A DNA stretch of 64,000 nt from Cenococcum geophilum 1.58 (GCA_001692895.1 KV748176.1:620001-684000), one strand, 5' to 3'; positions 31,600-44,039 are shown, numbered from the stretch's first letter. The notes: a model not told the origin generated them from the letters alone. Made by a program: numbers and translations.

Positions 31600-34500
31600 T
31601 AAAAGAAAGCCTACCTTTAGGCTTAGTTAGAAATAGGGTAGCCCTAGGCTTATAAACGTAAGATTATAAAATATAAGATAAGGAGATAAAAGGGGATATA
31701 AATACGTCTAGATTAAGTATAAAAGGCAATTATAGGCAAAGTGGAAGCACTAGGCTAGAAAAAGTAACTACTAAAAGTCTTAGCACGAATCTAACTAATT
31801 AGATAATTTTAACCGGTGGTTAAAGTTCCTAAATATTTGAAATTTTACGGTACTAGCAGAAAACGGCCGAATATGGCAGAATTTGGCAGATAGCTGTATT
31901 AGGGCTTTGGGGCGTTTTTATCCCTACATTCTTCCGGTAACTTATTATCTTTATTATATTAGCATTTCATCCATTTATCTAGGTACTTTAGGGGTCTAGG
32001 TATATTAGGGTATTAGTTATAAAACTTTTTAAGCTTTTAGGGGCAGCCTATAAAGTTCTATATAGGGTACTAGGTTGGGTTAGAATCGTAGCCCTTCTCT
32101 TTAATATAGTATTTTAGCGTTCCCTATACTATCTTATAGGCTAGTATTTCGCTAACCTCCTATTTGTTATTACCGTTTACTTAAACTAGTAGGGGAGGCT
32201 CGTTCTTTTATTTAGGTAATAGGTTATTTATAGCTTTCCGTAACTTATCTAGCGAGAAAATAGGGTAAACCCTAATTAAATCTAGGAGCTTTATCTTATA
32301 CGAGTTGCCTATCTTCTTAAAAACCTTATACGGCCCTACTATCTAGTAATCTAGCTTACGGCTAAGTCGTTTAGTCTTCTAATTCTTTATTATAACCCAG
32401 ACTATATTACTAGGGGTAAAGTCGGGCTCTTAATGGTGCTTATTCGCCTGCTATTTTATTAACCTTTAAGCTTTGTTTAGGTTCTTACAGGCTACCGTCT
32501 AGGCTTCCTCCAATCATTTAGCGTACTATTAGGCCTTAGTATAGAATAGCTTCTCTTATATAGTCTAGGGTTCTTCTAGCCTTTTCCAGTTAAAGCTTAT
32601 ATAGGGTAAGTATCCCATTTCTAGCTAAATTGGGGCAAACCCTATAGAGTTATAGGGTAGGGTTACTTACGCATAGTCTATTAAGGGTAGTAGTTTAGAC
32701 CAGTTGTCCTAGAAATAGTTAATAAAGGGCCTAAGCCTTTAGTTTAGGTACTAATTTATAATCTTTGTCTAACTGTCTATCTAGGGGTAATAAGCTATAG
32801 AAAGCTTTAGCTTAATACCTAGGATCTAGGTAAACTTATTCTAGAAGGCTAATATAAACTATAGCCTATAATTAGATATAATAGTATCTAGTAGTCCGTA
32901 GATTTGGTAGACGTAATAGATATATAGCCGGGCTACCTCTTTAGCATTAATGTTCTTATAATAGGGAATTAAGAACGGGCGTTTACTAAAGCGGTCAACT
33001 ATAACTATAACTATATTATATCCGTTACGGTCCTTAGGTAGTTTATAAAAGTCTATAAAGATATACTACTAAGGGCGCTCTAGTATTAGAAGTGGCTTAA
33101 GTAGTCCTAGGGTCTTATTCTATAGGATTATAGCTCTCTAGCAGTCTTCGCAGTTCCGTATATATTAATTAATATCTATAACTATTTTTGGCTAGTAGTA
33201 GTAATAGTTAATAATTTTACGGGTCTTATTCTTACTAGGGTATGCCGTAGAGACTTAGTAATAAGCTTCGCGGATTAGTTTAGTCCGTAGATTATTAATA
33301 TTAGGGACTATAAGCCGCTCCTAGTATAGGAGCAATCCTTCCTCTATTTTAAAATTAGGGTTTCCTTTTACAGCTTATTTACGGAGGGCCGTTAAGGTAT
33401 TAGCTATACGGTTTATAGTTAAAAGGCGGTTAATTAGCCCTATTAGCTTATCTAAGGACTCCTCTATTAATGCTAGCTTGTTTTACTAGGAGTCTAGCTC
33501 CTTAAGGATCTATAGGTTAAGCTATTCTAAATAGAGGAGGGCGCGCGTCTAATATTAGGTCTTTAGCTTATCCTAGGGTCCTATATCTTATTCTCTTTAG
33601 GTTAAGGTATTAGCCTTAGAGTTTTACTTACTAGAANNATATATAATNNTAAANAAGAATTAGNAGAGTATTTNNGCCNACTANGCNTATTATTTAGTAA
33701 GCTGCTTTATAGTTATAAAGTACTCTAGGGCTTTATAATCTGTATATATCCTAGTCTAGAAGTTTGTACTTTTAAGCTCTGCGCGCTATTAGGAGAGTAA
33801 TTAAATAATAGCTAATATTTCTTTATTATATACTTTATAGTTATACTTAGCTAGGTCCATTATTTTTAAGAAGAAAGTAATAGGGTACTATTCGCCGTCT
33901 AAATGTAACTGTAATAGGATTCCCGCTACGACCCTATTAGAGGCATCCGTTTCTAGCATTAATTTAAAGTCCGGGTTATAGTAATAAAGAATTAGGGAAG
34001 AGATAAGCCAATTCTTTATCTCTTTAAAGGCCTCTATATAGCTATTATTAAAGACAAAAAGCGTATCCTTCCTAGTTAGTCGTATAAGAGGTTTTACTAT
34101 AATTCTATAATCGCGGATAAACCGGCGGTAGAAGTTATAAAAACTAAAGAAGAATTAGATTCCTTTTACTATATAAGGGGGCTTCTAGTTACAGATTGCC
34201 TCTACCTTCTTAGGGTTAACCTTAATTCCTTTTATAGTTATAATAAACCCAAAGTATTTTATATATTTTACCCTAAACTTGCATTTCTTAATATTAACTT
34301 ATAAGCCCGCGTTTTATAGTCTCTCTAGGACCTTCTTAATATAAACTTAATGCTTAAGTTTGTTACCTAAGTATATAAGAATATCGTCTAGGTATACCGT
34401 GTAGAACTTATTAAGGTAATTAAAAAGAACGTTATTTATATATCTTTAGTACATAGCCGGTCCGTTTATTAGTCTAAAAGGAAAAACTTTATATTTATAG

Positions 34501-37340
34501 GAACCATAACGGGTACGGAATGTTGTTAAATCTTTAAATATAGGGTTTATTCTAATTTGGTAGAAAGCTTAGCGGATATTAAGTTTAGTAAAGATCTTTA
34601 CCTAGCTTAGACATATAAGGGTCTTATTAATTAAAGAAATAGGATACTAATTTTTTTAAGTAATAGCGTTTAGCTTTTAATAGTTAATGCAAAAGCAAAG
34701 GCCTCTATTAGGCTTTTTTATAAATAGGATAGGAGAGGTAAAAGGGGCTTAACTTAGCTTAATAAACCCTTTATCCAGGTTATTAATTAAGTACTACTTT
34801 ATTACTTTTAGCTTATCCGTTAATTATTAGTAGAGGGGGCTATAACCTAGCGAGTTATTGGCTTCTAATTAAATCTTATAATTATACGTCCGGTAAGGGG
34901 GTAACTTATCTAAAGCCGCCCTTAAGAATACATCCTTATACTTTATATAAATAGTAAAAAGGAGGCGTTTAACTAGTTCCTTATCGGTCTCCTTAGCTAG
35001 CTCTTCCTCCCTATTATTAATAATTCGGTTAATTTTATATAGGCTTATTATAAAGACCTCATTATCCTTCTAGTATATATTAAACTAAAACGCTACTACG
35101 CTAATTACGGTAATGTCTACGGCGGGGGGGTTATATAATAATAGGGGCGTACGTAACTTTATGGACTTCCGGGGTATTAGCGTTATTATTACTCCTTTTA
35201 GCTCCTATTATATCTTTTAGAGGTCATCCCTTATATCCTATTAATGCGTTCTTTTCCATACCGGTTAAATCTGCGCGATTTAGACGTTGTTTACGTTACT
35301 ATCTGTCCCGCTTCCGTATATAAAGTCTTCTTTAAACATAGCACTTTAGGAGAGTATCTTTATTAGTATAGAGTTTTTTCTAGCTTTACGGCGGGCGTCT
35401 TTTTAAGTAAAGGCTAGGTCACAGGCCCGGACATCCTACTAGTAGGTAGAGTTAGCCTTTGCGGCTAGTATCTTATAGTTAGTTTAGATTTCCTTAATAA
35501 AAGAGGGTAACTTTGGTCTATCCTCCGGCCAAATAAACTATCTTTATTATATATTTAGCTAAATATTAAAATAGGACATCTATTTTTGTCTAAGGATTAT
35601 ATTATAGGACCCTAGGTCTAGGATACGAAAAGGGATACTATATTAGCGTTGTCTATTAAGAGCGATATGCAACTTTAAGACGTAGGTAACCAGCCGACCA
35701 GCTTAGCTGTTATAGCCTTTTACCTAGACAGGCTTCTCCAGTTAGATGGCTTCTGCATTTAGAAATTTGGCAATATTATTTATATAGGCAGTATTTATAA
35801 AGGCGAAGCTATTTACTCCAGTGTTAATAAGGGCAGTTGTATTTACTCTATATCTATTTTAAGATACTATACATAGAACGGTAAAGTGCTTTCCACCTAT
35901 TAACTAACTAAGATTAATCTCTTTAAGATTAATAGGGTACCCTAGGGGGGAGTCTTTCCCTAGGGCTCTTCTTTTCCTAACTTATTAGACGTTTCTCCTT
36001 CCTCTATTTCCTTAATATCGCCTATATCCTTTAACTCTGGGTAAGATAAGGCAAAGTAACCCTCCTTATTACAGTTGTAGCAAGTAGCTAAGGCAGGGTT
36101 AATTAGGGTATTGCGATGAGTACTAGTTAGGGGTATAGTACGTAGCTAGTTAGGTAAGGCCCGCCGGTGCGTAAATATAACCGCTTTTAGTATAAGAGCG
36201 GTTGTGGCTTATCTTCCTACTCTAGCTCCTATAGGTATAGCTAATAAGTTTTAATTATTTTGGGGTCGCTTCTGCCAATTAGGGTAGGCGTTAATTCGCT
36301 TTAGTTCTAAATCTAGTAATAGGTAATAAGTTATAAGTCTATTATACGTTAGAAGGTTATTTAAGGTTACAGCGATCTTCTCTTATAGCCGAATTATTAG
36401 CTTATTATATAGGTCTAATCGGTAGTTCTTAAGGGGAACCTAGCCTTCTCCTATAAGGTATAAGAATTAAGTTTAAAATTTAGTAAAGGGTTGGTTTAGT
36501 TTTATTATTAGGCGATTATAATTATACCGGGCGTCCTATACTTTATTTAGGTTAATATAAATAGCCGCTAGGTGCCGTATTATTTTGTTAACAGATATAA
36601 ATTGGATAGGGGAATTATCCTCAAACTTAGCTTAAAGGTGCCGTTGGGCGTCCCTAGTAGTTCGACTAAAAAGGTAGAGTATTTTAGCTTCCTTAGAAAG
36701 GAAATAGTTATAGTTAATACGGAGTTTTCCTTATACTTAAATCCTCTAATTTTTAAAGGTAGGCTTTATCCTATTAGAGAGTGGTTAGGGGTTAGGGAGC
36801 TTAACGGACTTTAATTACTTTATTATTATATCCGTACTCCCTAGTATATTACATTTAGTAAAATAAGTATATTAGCTAGGGCTTTAAGAAGGGGAAGCCG
36901 GGCTATTTTATAGGGCCGTAAGGCTTTCAAGGATCTCTTATAGGGTCTCTTATATATTCCTTACCTTAAGACAATCGGCTTCCTAGCTGGCTACAAGGGC
37001 GCGAATCTGCTCGCGTACGTCTACGATATTATTATTGTCTTTAATTTCTAATCCTAATTAGATCTTAGGTTCCTCTTAGGTAGAGGCAACTCTCTTAAAT
37101 AAGCTTACTTTGGGTGCCATTATTAGCTTCCTAGGGTTTGTTAGTATTATATGCTTTAGTTTTAATTCTAGGGGTATAGGTCTAGTCCTATCTGGCTTAT
37201 AAGGTAGGATATTATCTAGGCCTTCCTAGGCAATGTAGAGTTGTTTTAGTGTCTAAGTATAGCGCGTTAACGCGTTATTGTAGACGAAGTTTTTTCTCTT
37301 TAGGGTGGGATATTATTAAGGCCTTCCCAGGCAATATAGG
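31600..37340 (-). pseudogene. Chromovirus gag-pol remnant, minus strand
   Basis: Gag zinc knuckle CYNCNKEGYFA at about 36050-36085 (CCHC with His now Tyr). RT at about 34000-35000 with TRYGSYKYKVFPF and YTVYLDDILIYLG, so the catalytic YLDD survives (about 34377-34394). RNase H with YNKEILAII at about 33810-33845. Integrase at about 32350-33300 with DFYKLPKDRNGYN and IVIVDRFSKRPF. A chromodomain-like end lies at about 31980-32200 (KGYDSN, then FIGCP). Stops by the dozen; the frame is largely kept. Confidence 0.88.
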
Positions 37341-37355
37341 GAGAGCTTAGTATAA

Positions 37356-37566
37356 TGTAACGGCTTGTATAAATGCTTCTGAACCAAAGCTTATAGAATG
37401 CTATCTTACAAAGATACTAAGCTAAAGAGAAGGAAAAAGGGGTTGCTAGGACCAATGTAAACAAATATATAGGGTGAGCTGCTAAGGCGCTAGCTTTAGG
37501 CGGGCCAATCGTAAGTCGGCAGAATATGGTAGAATTTGGCAGATAATATGCGATGGCGCCGTTATA
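37356..37566 (-). repeat. 5' LTR of minus-strand chromovirus, 211 bp
   Basis: Matches 31376-31586. It keeps TGTAACGG at its left edge, where the other copy has TATAATGG, so it is the less mutated copy. The GAGGC duplication follows. Confidence 0.92.
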
Positions 37567-37571
37567 GAGGC

Positions 37572-37680
37572 TTTATTAAGCCCTTATAGGAATCCGTTAA
37601 CTCTATAGGACTTATATAAACTTTATTTAAAACTACTATAGCCCTATCTTACAGAATCTTAAGTTTAAAGGGGGGTACTA
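37572..37680 (+). other. Host gypsy chromodomain end and polypurine tract (inverted segment)
   Basis: Continues the reading from 31375 and ends with AGTTTAAAGGGGGGTAC, a polypurine tract directly in front of the LTR piece at 37681. Confidence 0.75.
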
Positions 37681-37943
37681 TTATAGGACACCTTTATAAC
37701 ACCTTATATACGTCTACCTATTTCTACCAACTTAGCAACTAAAGACTAACCACGAGATAGTAATTTAATAGCAATCTATAGCAATCTAACGGTAACCTGC
37801 AGTATTTTACTATATTCTACTAAGTTCTACTAAGTTTTACTAAATCCTACTAAGTTCTACTAGGACTACCATCTAAATCCTATTTTACTTTATATATATA
37901 TTAACTAAGCAACCAAGTCTATAATATATACCCTTTCTCGTTA
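37681..37943 (+). repeat. 3' LTR, main piece, in inverted orientation
   Basis: It begins TATTATAGGACACC and matches the reverse complement of 42956 down to about 42690, including the TTCTACTAAG repeat (about 37835-37860). The match stops at ACCCTTTCT, exactly where the 21001-21111 piece takes over. Confidence 0.85.
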
Positions 37944-40900
37944 AAGTAGCTCTAGGGTTTTTCCTTAGCCTAGGTAGCTGGCTACTAGTAGGTTATATAC
38001 GTGTTTAAGAAGCTTAAGCTTATAGTTAGGTATAACTAGGTGGTTCTAGTAGTATAAGCGGTTTCCGTAAGCTTTATATTTACTTAAAGAAATCTTTTTA
38101 AAGCGTTTAATGCTATTTTATATTAGCTTAAGCGTCTTTTAGATAAACTTATTATTTGGGTATTTATTAACTATAATCTATTTAATTAATTAATTAGTTA
38201 TTCTAAGGACGTATACTATAAGATCTTTAGTAGGAAGGTTAAATAGTTTAGTGTAAAGTAGGATCTAATTTTAGTAAGAGCGCGCTTCTTTTAGGGCTAG
38301 CGCGTCTTATAAGCATTAGGTTAGGGTATTAGGCTTTTAACCTTAAATACCTAGGTAGTATATAATTAAGAATTAGAAACGGAATAGATATTCTAACTAG
38401 TAGGCCTAATAATAACTTAGCTATTTTGTAGTTTTAAATTACTATAGGTTCTTATAGTCGCTAAAGACCTTAATTAGAAATCTAGCGCCTTTTAGTTTAG
38501 GTCGCCATTACTTAAAGTATCTAATAATAGCTAGCAATTCTTTATCGTAGATCTCATAATTATAATTAGCAGGATTTAGTTATTTTAAAAAGTATACTAT
38601 AGGGTGCAATACTCTTTCTTTATTATATTAAGATGAAATGCCTCTAGTAATATAATTAGATAAGTTAGCTTCTATAACACTTATTTATTCTAGGTTAAAG
38701 TATTAAAGTATAGGTGCAGTAGTAAATATAACCTTTAGATAAGTAAAGGCCTTCTTTTATTCCTTATTAAAGATAAAGGCTTTATCCTTTTAGGTTAAGG
38801 CTATAAGGGATAAAACTAAGGCGGAGAAGTTATTAATAAACCGTTAATAAAAGTTAGCAAATCCTATAAAGGCTCTTACATCCTTAACATTTTTAGGTTC
38901 TACCAGTTTATAATTACTTTAATCTTCTTTAGGTCTATTTATATACTATTTATAGAAATAAGAAGTTTAAGGTATAAAACTTCCATTTTATAGAACTTAT
39001 ATTTATCTATATTTAGTTGTAAACTAGCTCTATATAGGGCTTATAGGATAAGGTTAATATATTTTTAATATTTAGTTAGGTTATTACTATATATTAGAAT
39101 AATGTTAATATAAGTAGTATAGAAGATATCTAGGTAGGGATATAGGGTATTATTTACGTAATATTAAAACGAGCTTAGAGTATTTGTAAGGCCAAATAGC
39201 GTTATTAAGTATTTAAATAATCTATACCAAGTACAAAATGCAGTAAGCTATTTATCTCCTTTTACTATATAGAGGCGGTTAAATATAGAGATAATATTAA
39301 GCTTTATATAGTAACAAGCCTTACCTAGTAGCTTTAGTGTCTCCTATATTAATGGGATTGGATATTAGTTTTTAACAGTAATGATATTAAGAGCTTAGTA
39401 GTCTATATAGAAGCGTAGATCGCCACTAGGTTTCTTAACGAAGATTACTAGTATAGCTATAGGCGATAAGCTTACTTTAATAAATCCTTTACTTAGGTTC
39501 TCGTCTAAATACTTTTATAGTACTTAGAGTTTATTTTAGGATATCCTATATAAGGGTCTAAATCTAGGCTTCTTTCCTTTTTTAAGTATAATCTTATAGT
39601 TATATAGTTGGTGTTCCAGTAGCTTATTAGCCTTTTTTTTTTATAAAAATATATTTAAATGGTAATAATACTCTACTAATACCTTTATAGCAGGGTTAGT
39701 GTGCTTTTTTAGTACTAAGGCCTTTTTAATATATGTTATTATAACAGCAAAGATTGTATATTTAAGTTTTTTAGCGAGTCGCGCTAGTAAGGTAGCTCTA
39801 ATTATATAAATATCTAAAGTTTTAAGTTTACTTAGGTTATCCGTAGTTTCTTATATAGTTTCCTATTTAGCTTTAGGTTCGGTATTAGGTATAGAGTTAA
39901 TATTAAATTTAGGTTTAGGTTCTTTAAGTATTCTTTTTATTATAGGATACTAGTTCTTTTAGTAGTTTTATATACTAAGCTTAAGCTTCTACTTAGTTTA
40001 GGGTAGTATAGTGCTTAGTAATAACTTATGGAATTTAGTTGGAGTCTTATACTAGTAGAATTCGGTAAAATTCCTAGGTTAGTAGAATTAAGTAGATTCT
40101 TTAAGTACGGGGTAGACGTTAGTAAAAAATTTAAAACTGGTAAATCTTAGTGGATTTTTTAAATTTTAGTTTAGGGTCTAAGTAGTAAGTTATAAACACT
40201 TCCGCCTATAATAGGAGGCGGTAAATAGAAGCTTAAGGTTGTTTTAATTAATAGTTACCTTATATAGCTTTATTTAGGGTTATCTAAGAATTATTAGGTA
40301 ACCTAGGGTAGTAATAAAAAGCCTAATTAGTTCTTTATAGTTTAGGTATTAAAGTCTTAGGTATACTATATAGGTAATTTAGCTTAAGACCGTGCGTTTA
40401 TTATTAAATCCAAATATATTAATATGCTAGTTAAGGGGGGTTAGGGTAAAACTATTATCTTATATAAAGATCTTATTAATAAATTCTATATTACTAGCTC
40501 CTATATTAATTAGGACTTAAATATTAGCCTATTAATTATTCTGCTAAAGATAATAGTTAATAGTTATATTATAATCCTAAGAGTTAGAGTTTATAATATC
40601 TAAAGTATTTAATAAGATCCTAAGGTAAAGCCGTCTTAAAGAGCGACTTAACTTTAAAATATACCTTTTAGTAGGAAGCGGAAAGCGGTTTCTATAGAAT
40701 ATTAGTTATAGCTTTACCCTTATAAGTAGTACTTATTAAATATAGGGCTAGAACTAGGTAAAGATTAGGGACAGTAACCGGAAGATTAATATGGTAAATA
40801 GTTGCTAGTATTAGCCGTTTATAAATTATATTTAGGTATAGGGGTGGAGTAGTAATTAGAGAGGTAGGAGTTACTTCTATATTTAAAGTAGAGGTCTAGC

Positions 40901-42545
40901 TTAATGCGTTATTTTTATTTAAAGGATCTTAGTAGGGCGTATTCTAGGGTCTTAGTATTAATATCTATAGTATTAGGGAGCTTAAGCTAAGATAACCTGG
41001 TAAATATTTACGAGGCTATTATATTATATTAAGGAGCGTATTTAGTATTAGGCGTAGTATATTATTACACTATTTATTAATAATATTTATATAGGCATTA
41101 AGGGCTCCTAGTAGGTCTACGCCTATTAGGGAGGTTTTTAGTTTAGGGCTTAAAGATTTAATAAGGCTATTAACTAGTATATAGTTGTTCTAGCTAGTTT
41201 CTTTTATATAATAGTTAAATTTAAAGAAGTATATTAGGAAACTTTTCGTTCCTTAAGCTATATAGTTTATTTTCCTCTAAGTAGTAGCTTAGTAGTTTAG
41301 GTTACCGTATATAGCTTTAAGAAGTATAACTAGGCTTTATACTAAGTTTAGCTAAAGAGGTTTAATAAGGTTAGCTACCTTTCCTCTTAATTAACTTAGG
41401 GCGTAACAGAGTTAGTTAGCTTTAGTTAGGTAGTAGTTAGCGTTACTAATTAGCTTATTTTTAAGCTAGCTTAGAAATAAATAATACTCTTATTATTTAC
41501 TAGTAAATACTAGGGGATTTAGTAGTTATTTAAATTTTTATAAAATAGTAGTTAGTTTAGGGTAAGAACCTATTATAGGTTCGGGGCTTACATTCCGCGT
41601 ATTTATTTCTAAAGATAGCGTTTAGTTTTAAGGTCTTAGTATAGGCATTTTAAGAGTACGGATTTCTTTTTAGAGGTCCTTAATTAATTACTAGTATTAT
41701 ACTTCTTATTCGGCTTATTATTAATAGTTGCCACTATTTATACACCCCCTAAATAATACACGTACACCCCCTAATTAATACGCATATACCCCCTACCTTA
41801 TTTTGTTTAGATACTTCCTTATTAAGTTAGAATATTACGTGCGTTTAACTTGTTTGCGCCTATATCGCGAAAATCAAAGTGCGTGCTATGTAAGTTTTAT
41901 AACTGCAACATCACGATCAAGTCTTGATTTTAGCTATAGTATAAGTAGTAGAGTCTAATTTGGATCGCGCCTGAGTCAATTAATTGGATTGCGTAGTGCT
42001 TTGTGAGACGTCATGTATTCGCGCCCACGCCCGCGCCCGCCCCTGGGCCCGGTAGGACCTAAATTAACACCTCTGCTTCGCATTTAAGAGCCTGCAATTG
42101 TGGAGCGTCGCGGCGGTCGGCCAATTAACTCTATAACTAGCTCTATAATTGCCAATTGCGTCGACAGATTAACTCGTAGAGAGCCCTCAGCATTTGAGCG
42201 AAATGCTATGGACTCGCACTTTGATTTTCGTGATGCAGGCGCAAACAAGTCAAACGCACGTGATATTCTAACTTAATGAGGAAGTGTTTAACTTAATGAG
42301 GAAGTATTTAAACCAAATAAGGTAGGGGGTGTATGCGTATTAATTAGGGGGTATACGTGTAATATTTAGGGGGTGTATAAATAGTGGCGACCTTATTAAT
42401 TTAAAATGGCTTAGTTTTATAAAAGGGCGTTTATAAAAGACTTCTATATCCCTACTAATTGTTTTTAAAGTGCGGATATAATGCTAGCGGTTGTTATAGG
42501 AGTTTTAGGTTTGTTCTACATATTATTAGTAGTATAGGTAGTTAA
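37944..42545 (-). pseudogene. Host gypsy gag-RT-RNase H remnant
   Basis: From right to left on the minus strand: gag-like sequence from 42545 (interrupted by the fold-back at 41726-42392), then RT at about 38900-39500, with LYRASLQLNIDKYKF and a YINIILIYS version of YIDDILIYS. RNase H follows at about 38400-38700 (IYDKELLAIIRYFK, then GARFLIKVFSDYKNL). The last recognisable residues at 37944-38010 (SYLG, GKTLELL) are the start of the integrase linker, which continues at 21112. Heavily RIP-mutated. Confidence 0.85.
41726..42392. mobile_element. 667-bp fold-back element with about 190-bp TIRs, not RIP-mutated
   Basis: The ends GGTCGCCAC (left: AGTTGCCAC) then TATTTATACACCCCC are inverted and pair over roughly 190 bp on each side. 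An exact 8-bp duplication TTATTAAT flanks it (41718-41725 and 42393-42400). Each TIR holds three ATACACCCCCTA-type units about 21 bp apart, then ATTAAGTTAGAATATnACG and AAATCAAAGTGCG. The core at 42028-42060 is strongly GC-rich (CGCCCGCGCCCGCCCC). No coding capacity. The 8-bp TSD suggests hAT-type mobilisation; long TIRs would also suit a MULE-related element. Confidence 0.88.
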
Positions 42546-42956
42546 TGTAACGTAGTATTATAGAGTAAGTATAAGCGGCGATAATATATAGCGAGGTAGA
42601 TATTATTAAGCTATATATATAAACTATATAAGGAGGTTAAAACGTTATATAAGGAGGTTAAAACGTTATATAAGGAGAGAAGATAGGAAAATAGGAAGAA
42701 AGGGTATATATTATAGACTTAGTTACTTAATTAATATATATATAAAGCAGAATGAGATTTAAGTAGTAGTCCTAGTAAAACTTAGTAAGATTTAATAGAA
42801 CTTAGTAGAACTTAGTAGAATATAGCAAAATGTAGTAGGTTGCCGTTAGATTACTATAGATTACTATTAAATTACCGTTTTATAGTTAGTCTTTAGTTAC
42901 TAAGGTAGTAAAAATAGGTAAATATATATAAGGTATTATGGGGGTGTCCTATAATA
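42546..42956 (-). repeat. 5' LTR of the host gypsy, 411 bp
   Basis: In minus orientation it starts TATTATAGG (42956) and ends CGTTACA (42546). It contains a 21-bp tandem duplication TTATATAAGGAGGTTAAAAC at 42616-42670. The TAGAG duplication follows at 42957. Confidence 0.88.
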
Positions 42957-42961
42957 TAGAG

Positions 42962-43070
42962 GTAAAGGTTAATAGGGTAGATGCTAAGAGTTTTTAAAAG
43001 TGGGGTAAGTACTAGCTAGGACTAAATAGAGATCTCTATAAGGGAACTTAGTAGAAATTTTATTTCGCGA
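42962..43070. other. Unassigned spacer
   Basis: About 110 bases that join 20749-20995 when the gypsy element is removed. No family recognised. Its last five bases (CGCGA) would be the left target site of the next element. Confidence 0.5.
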
Positions 43071-43266
43071 TATTATAGTGCTATAATAAAGTAAATTAAA
43101 TAACTACGTTATGGTATAAAGAGGAGAAGAAGGTAAAAGGGGGTATTATATATAAATAGTAGGGCCAGCCGCTAAGGCGCTAGTAGTAGGCTAGCTAATA
43201 GTAGAAAATAGTATAAGATAGTATAAGACAGTATAAAATAGTATAAATTAGGTTAGTGCCGTAATA
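43071..43266 (-). repeat. 3' LTR of minus gypsy, 196 bp
   Basis: Reverse complement matches 43789-43984 and 50531-50726 at the same length. It carries AGCCGCTAAGGCGCTAG at 43167-43183. Confidence 0.9.
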
Positions 43267-43788
43267 GTACTCCCCTCCTTAAAAGGTTTAGTCCCTAAAT
43301 TAAATAACTTATTTTTATTATAAAGATATTACTTCTACTTACCGCTTTTAACTAAGCTAATAGTGATTTTTTATACCGGGTATAGAAAATCCTAATTAGT
43401 TAGTTTGATAAATGAAGTTAGTAGAACTCTATACTACTACTATATAGCGCTTCTTAGTAAAAAACTAACTAATTAGATAACTTTAACCGGCGGTTAAAGT
43501 TTTATAAAATTTTAACTACTATAAATTATCTTTATAGTTGGCTATAGTTTTAGCGTAACTTTTTCTTATCTTATACCTAGTTTAGGGGTCCTAGCTTCTT
43601 AGGGTATTATTTATAAAACTTTAGTAATACGCGCTTATACCCTTTTAGGGATTTTTAGGTTCCTAGGTTTCCTTATTATAATACTTCCACTTAATATAAT
43701 ATATTAAGCCGTGCTTATTTATTTATTTATTATATATATTAAGGATTTTTTTTAAATTCCTACTTATCTATAATATTACCATTATTAT

Positions 43789-43984
43789 TGTTATAGCACT
43801 AACCTAACGCATACTATTTTATATTGTCTTATACTATCTTATACTATTTCCTACTATTAGCTAGCCTACTACTAGCGCCTTAGCGGCTGGCCCTACTATT
43901 TATATATAATACCCCCTTTTACCTTCTTCTCCTCTTTATACCATAACGTAGTTATTTAGTCTACTTTATTATAGCACCGTAACA
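43789..43984 (+). repeat. 5' LTR of plus gypsy, 196 bp
   Basis: Starts TGTTATAGCAC and ends GCACCGTAACA. The complement of AGCCGCTAAGGCGCTAG is at 43872-43888. Confidence 0.92.
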
Positions 43985-44039
43985 GTTTGTAGTATCCCTA
44001 ATTGCGCCCTATTATAACCTTTGTTTTTTTCCTAGTCTA

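Larger units (their letters stand above)
31376..37566 (-). mobile_element. Complete Ty3/gypsy chromovirus, minus strand
   Basis: LTRs of exactly 211 bp at 31376-31586 and 37356-37566, and an exact 5-bp duplication GAGGC (31371-31375 and 37567-37571). The complement of a polypurine tract (CACCCCCCTCTTTAAAAG) follows the left LTR, giving minus orientation. Gag, RT, RNase H, integrase and chromodomain are in normal order from right to left. Length is 6191 bp. A cluster of scattered Ns at 33637-33687 shows uncertain base calls in the RNase H/integrase linker. Confidence 0.93.
21001..42956 (-). mobile_element. Ty3/gypsy element with internal 16.8-kb inversion and nested insertions
   Basis: An exact 5-bp duplication TAGAG (20996-21000 and 42957-42961) bounds it. 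The complete 5' LTR is at 42546-42956 on the minus strand, followed leftward by gag, RT and RNase H. At about 37944 this stops and a plus-strand LTR piece begins. The missing integrase, chromodomain, polypurine tract and most of the 3' LTR lie between 21112 and 37943, but on the plus strand. The last 111 bp of the 3' LTR are at 21001-21111, again on the minus strand. Turning 21112-37943 round rejoins both the LTR and the RNase H-integrase linker. Insertions: 21707-21955, 21974-30846, 31376-37566 and 41726-42392; without them the element is about 5.7 kb. Confidence 0.88.

Noticed and set aside
36572..36814. 80-codon plus-strand frame
   Set aside because: Antisense shadow of the gag region of the minus-strand gypsy at 31376-37566.
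37681..42956. Simple reading as a minus gypsy truncated next to a plus-strand solo LTR
   Set aside because: The LTR piece ends exactly where 21001-21111 continues, and TAGAG duplications bound 21001-42956, so a single inverted element explains the data better.
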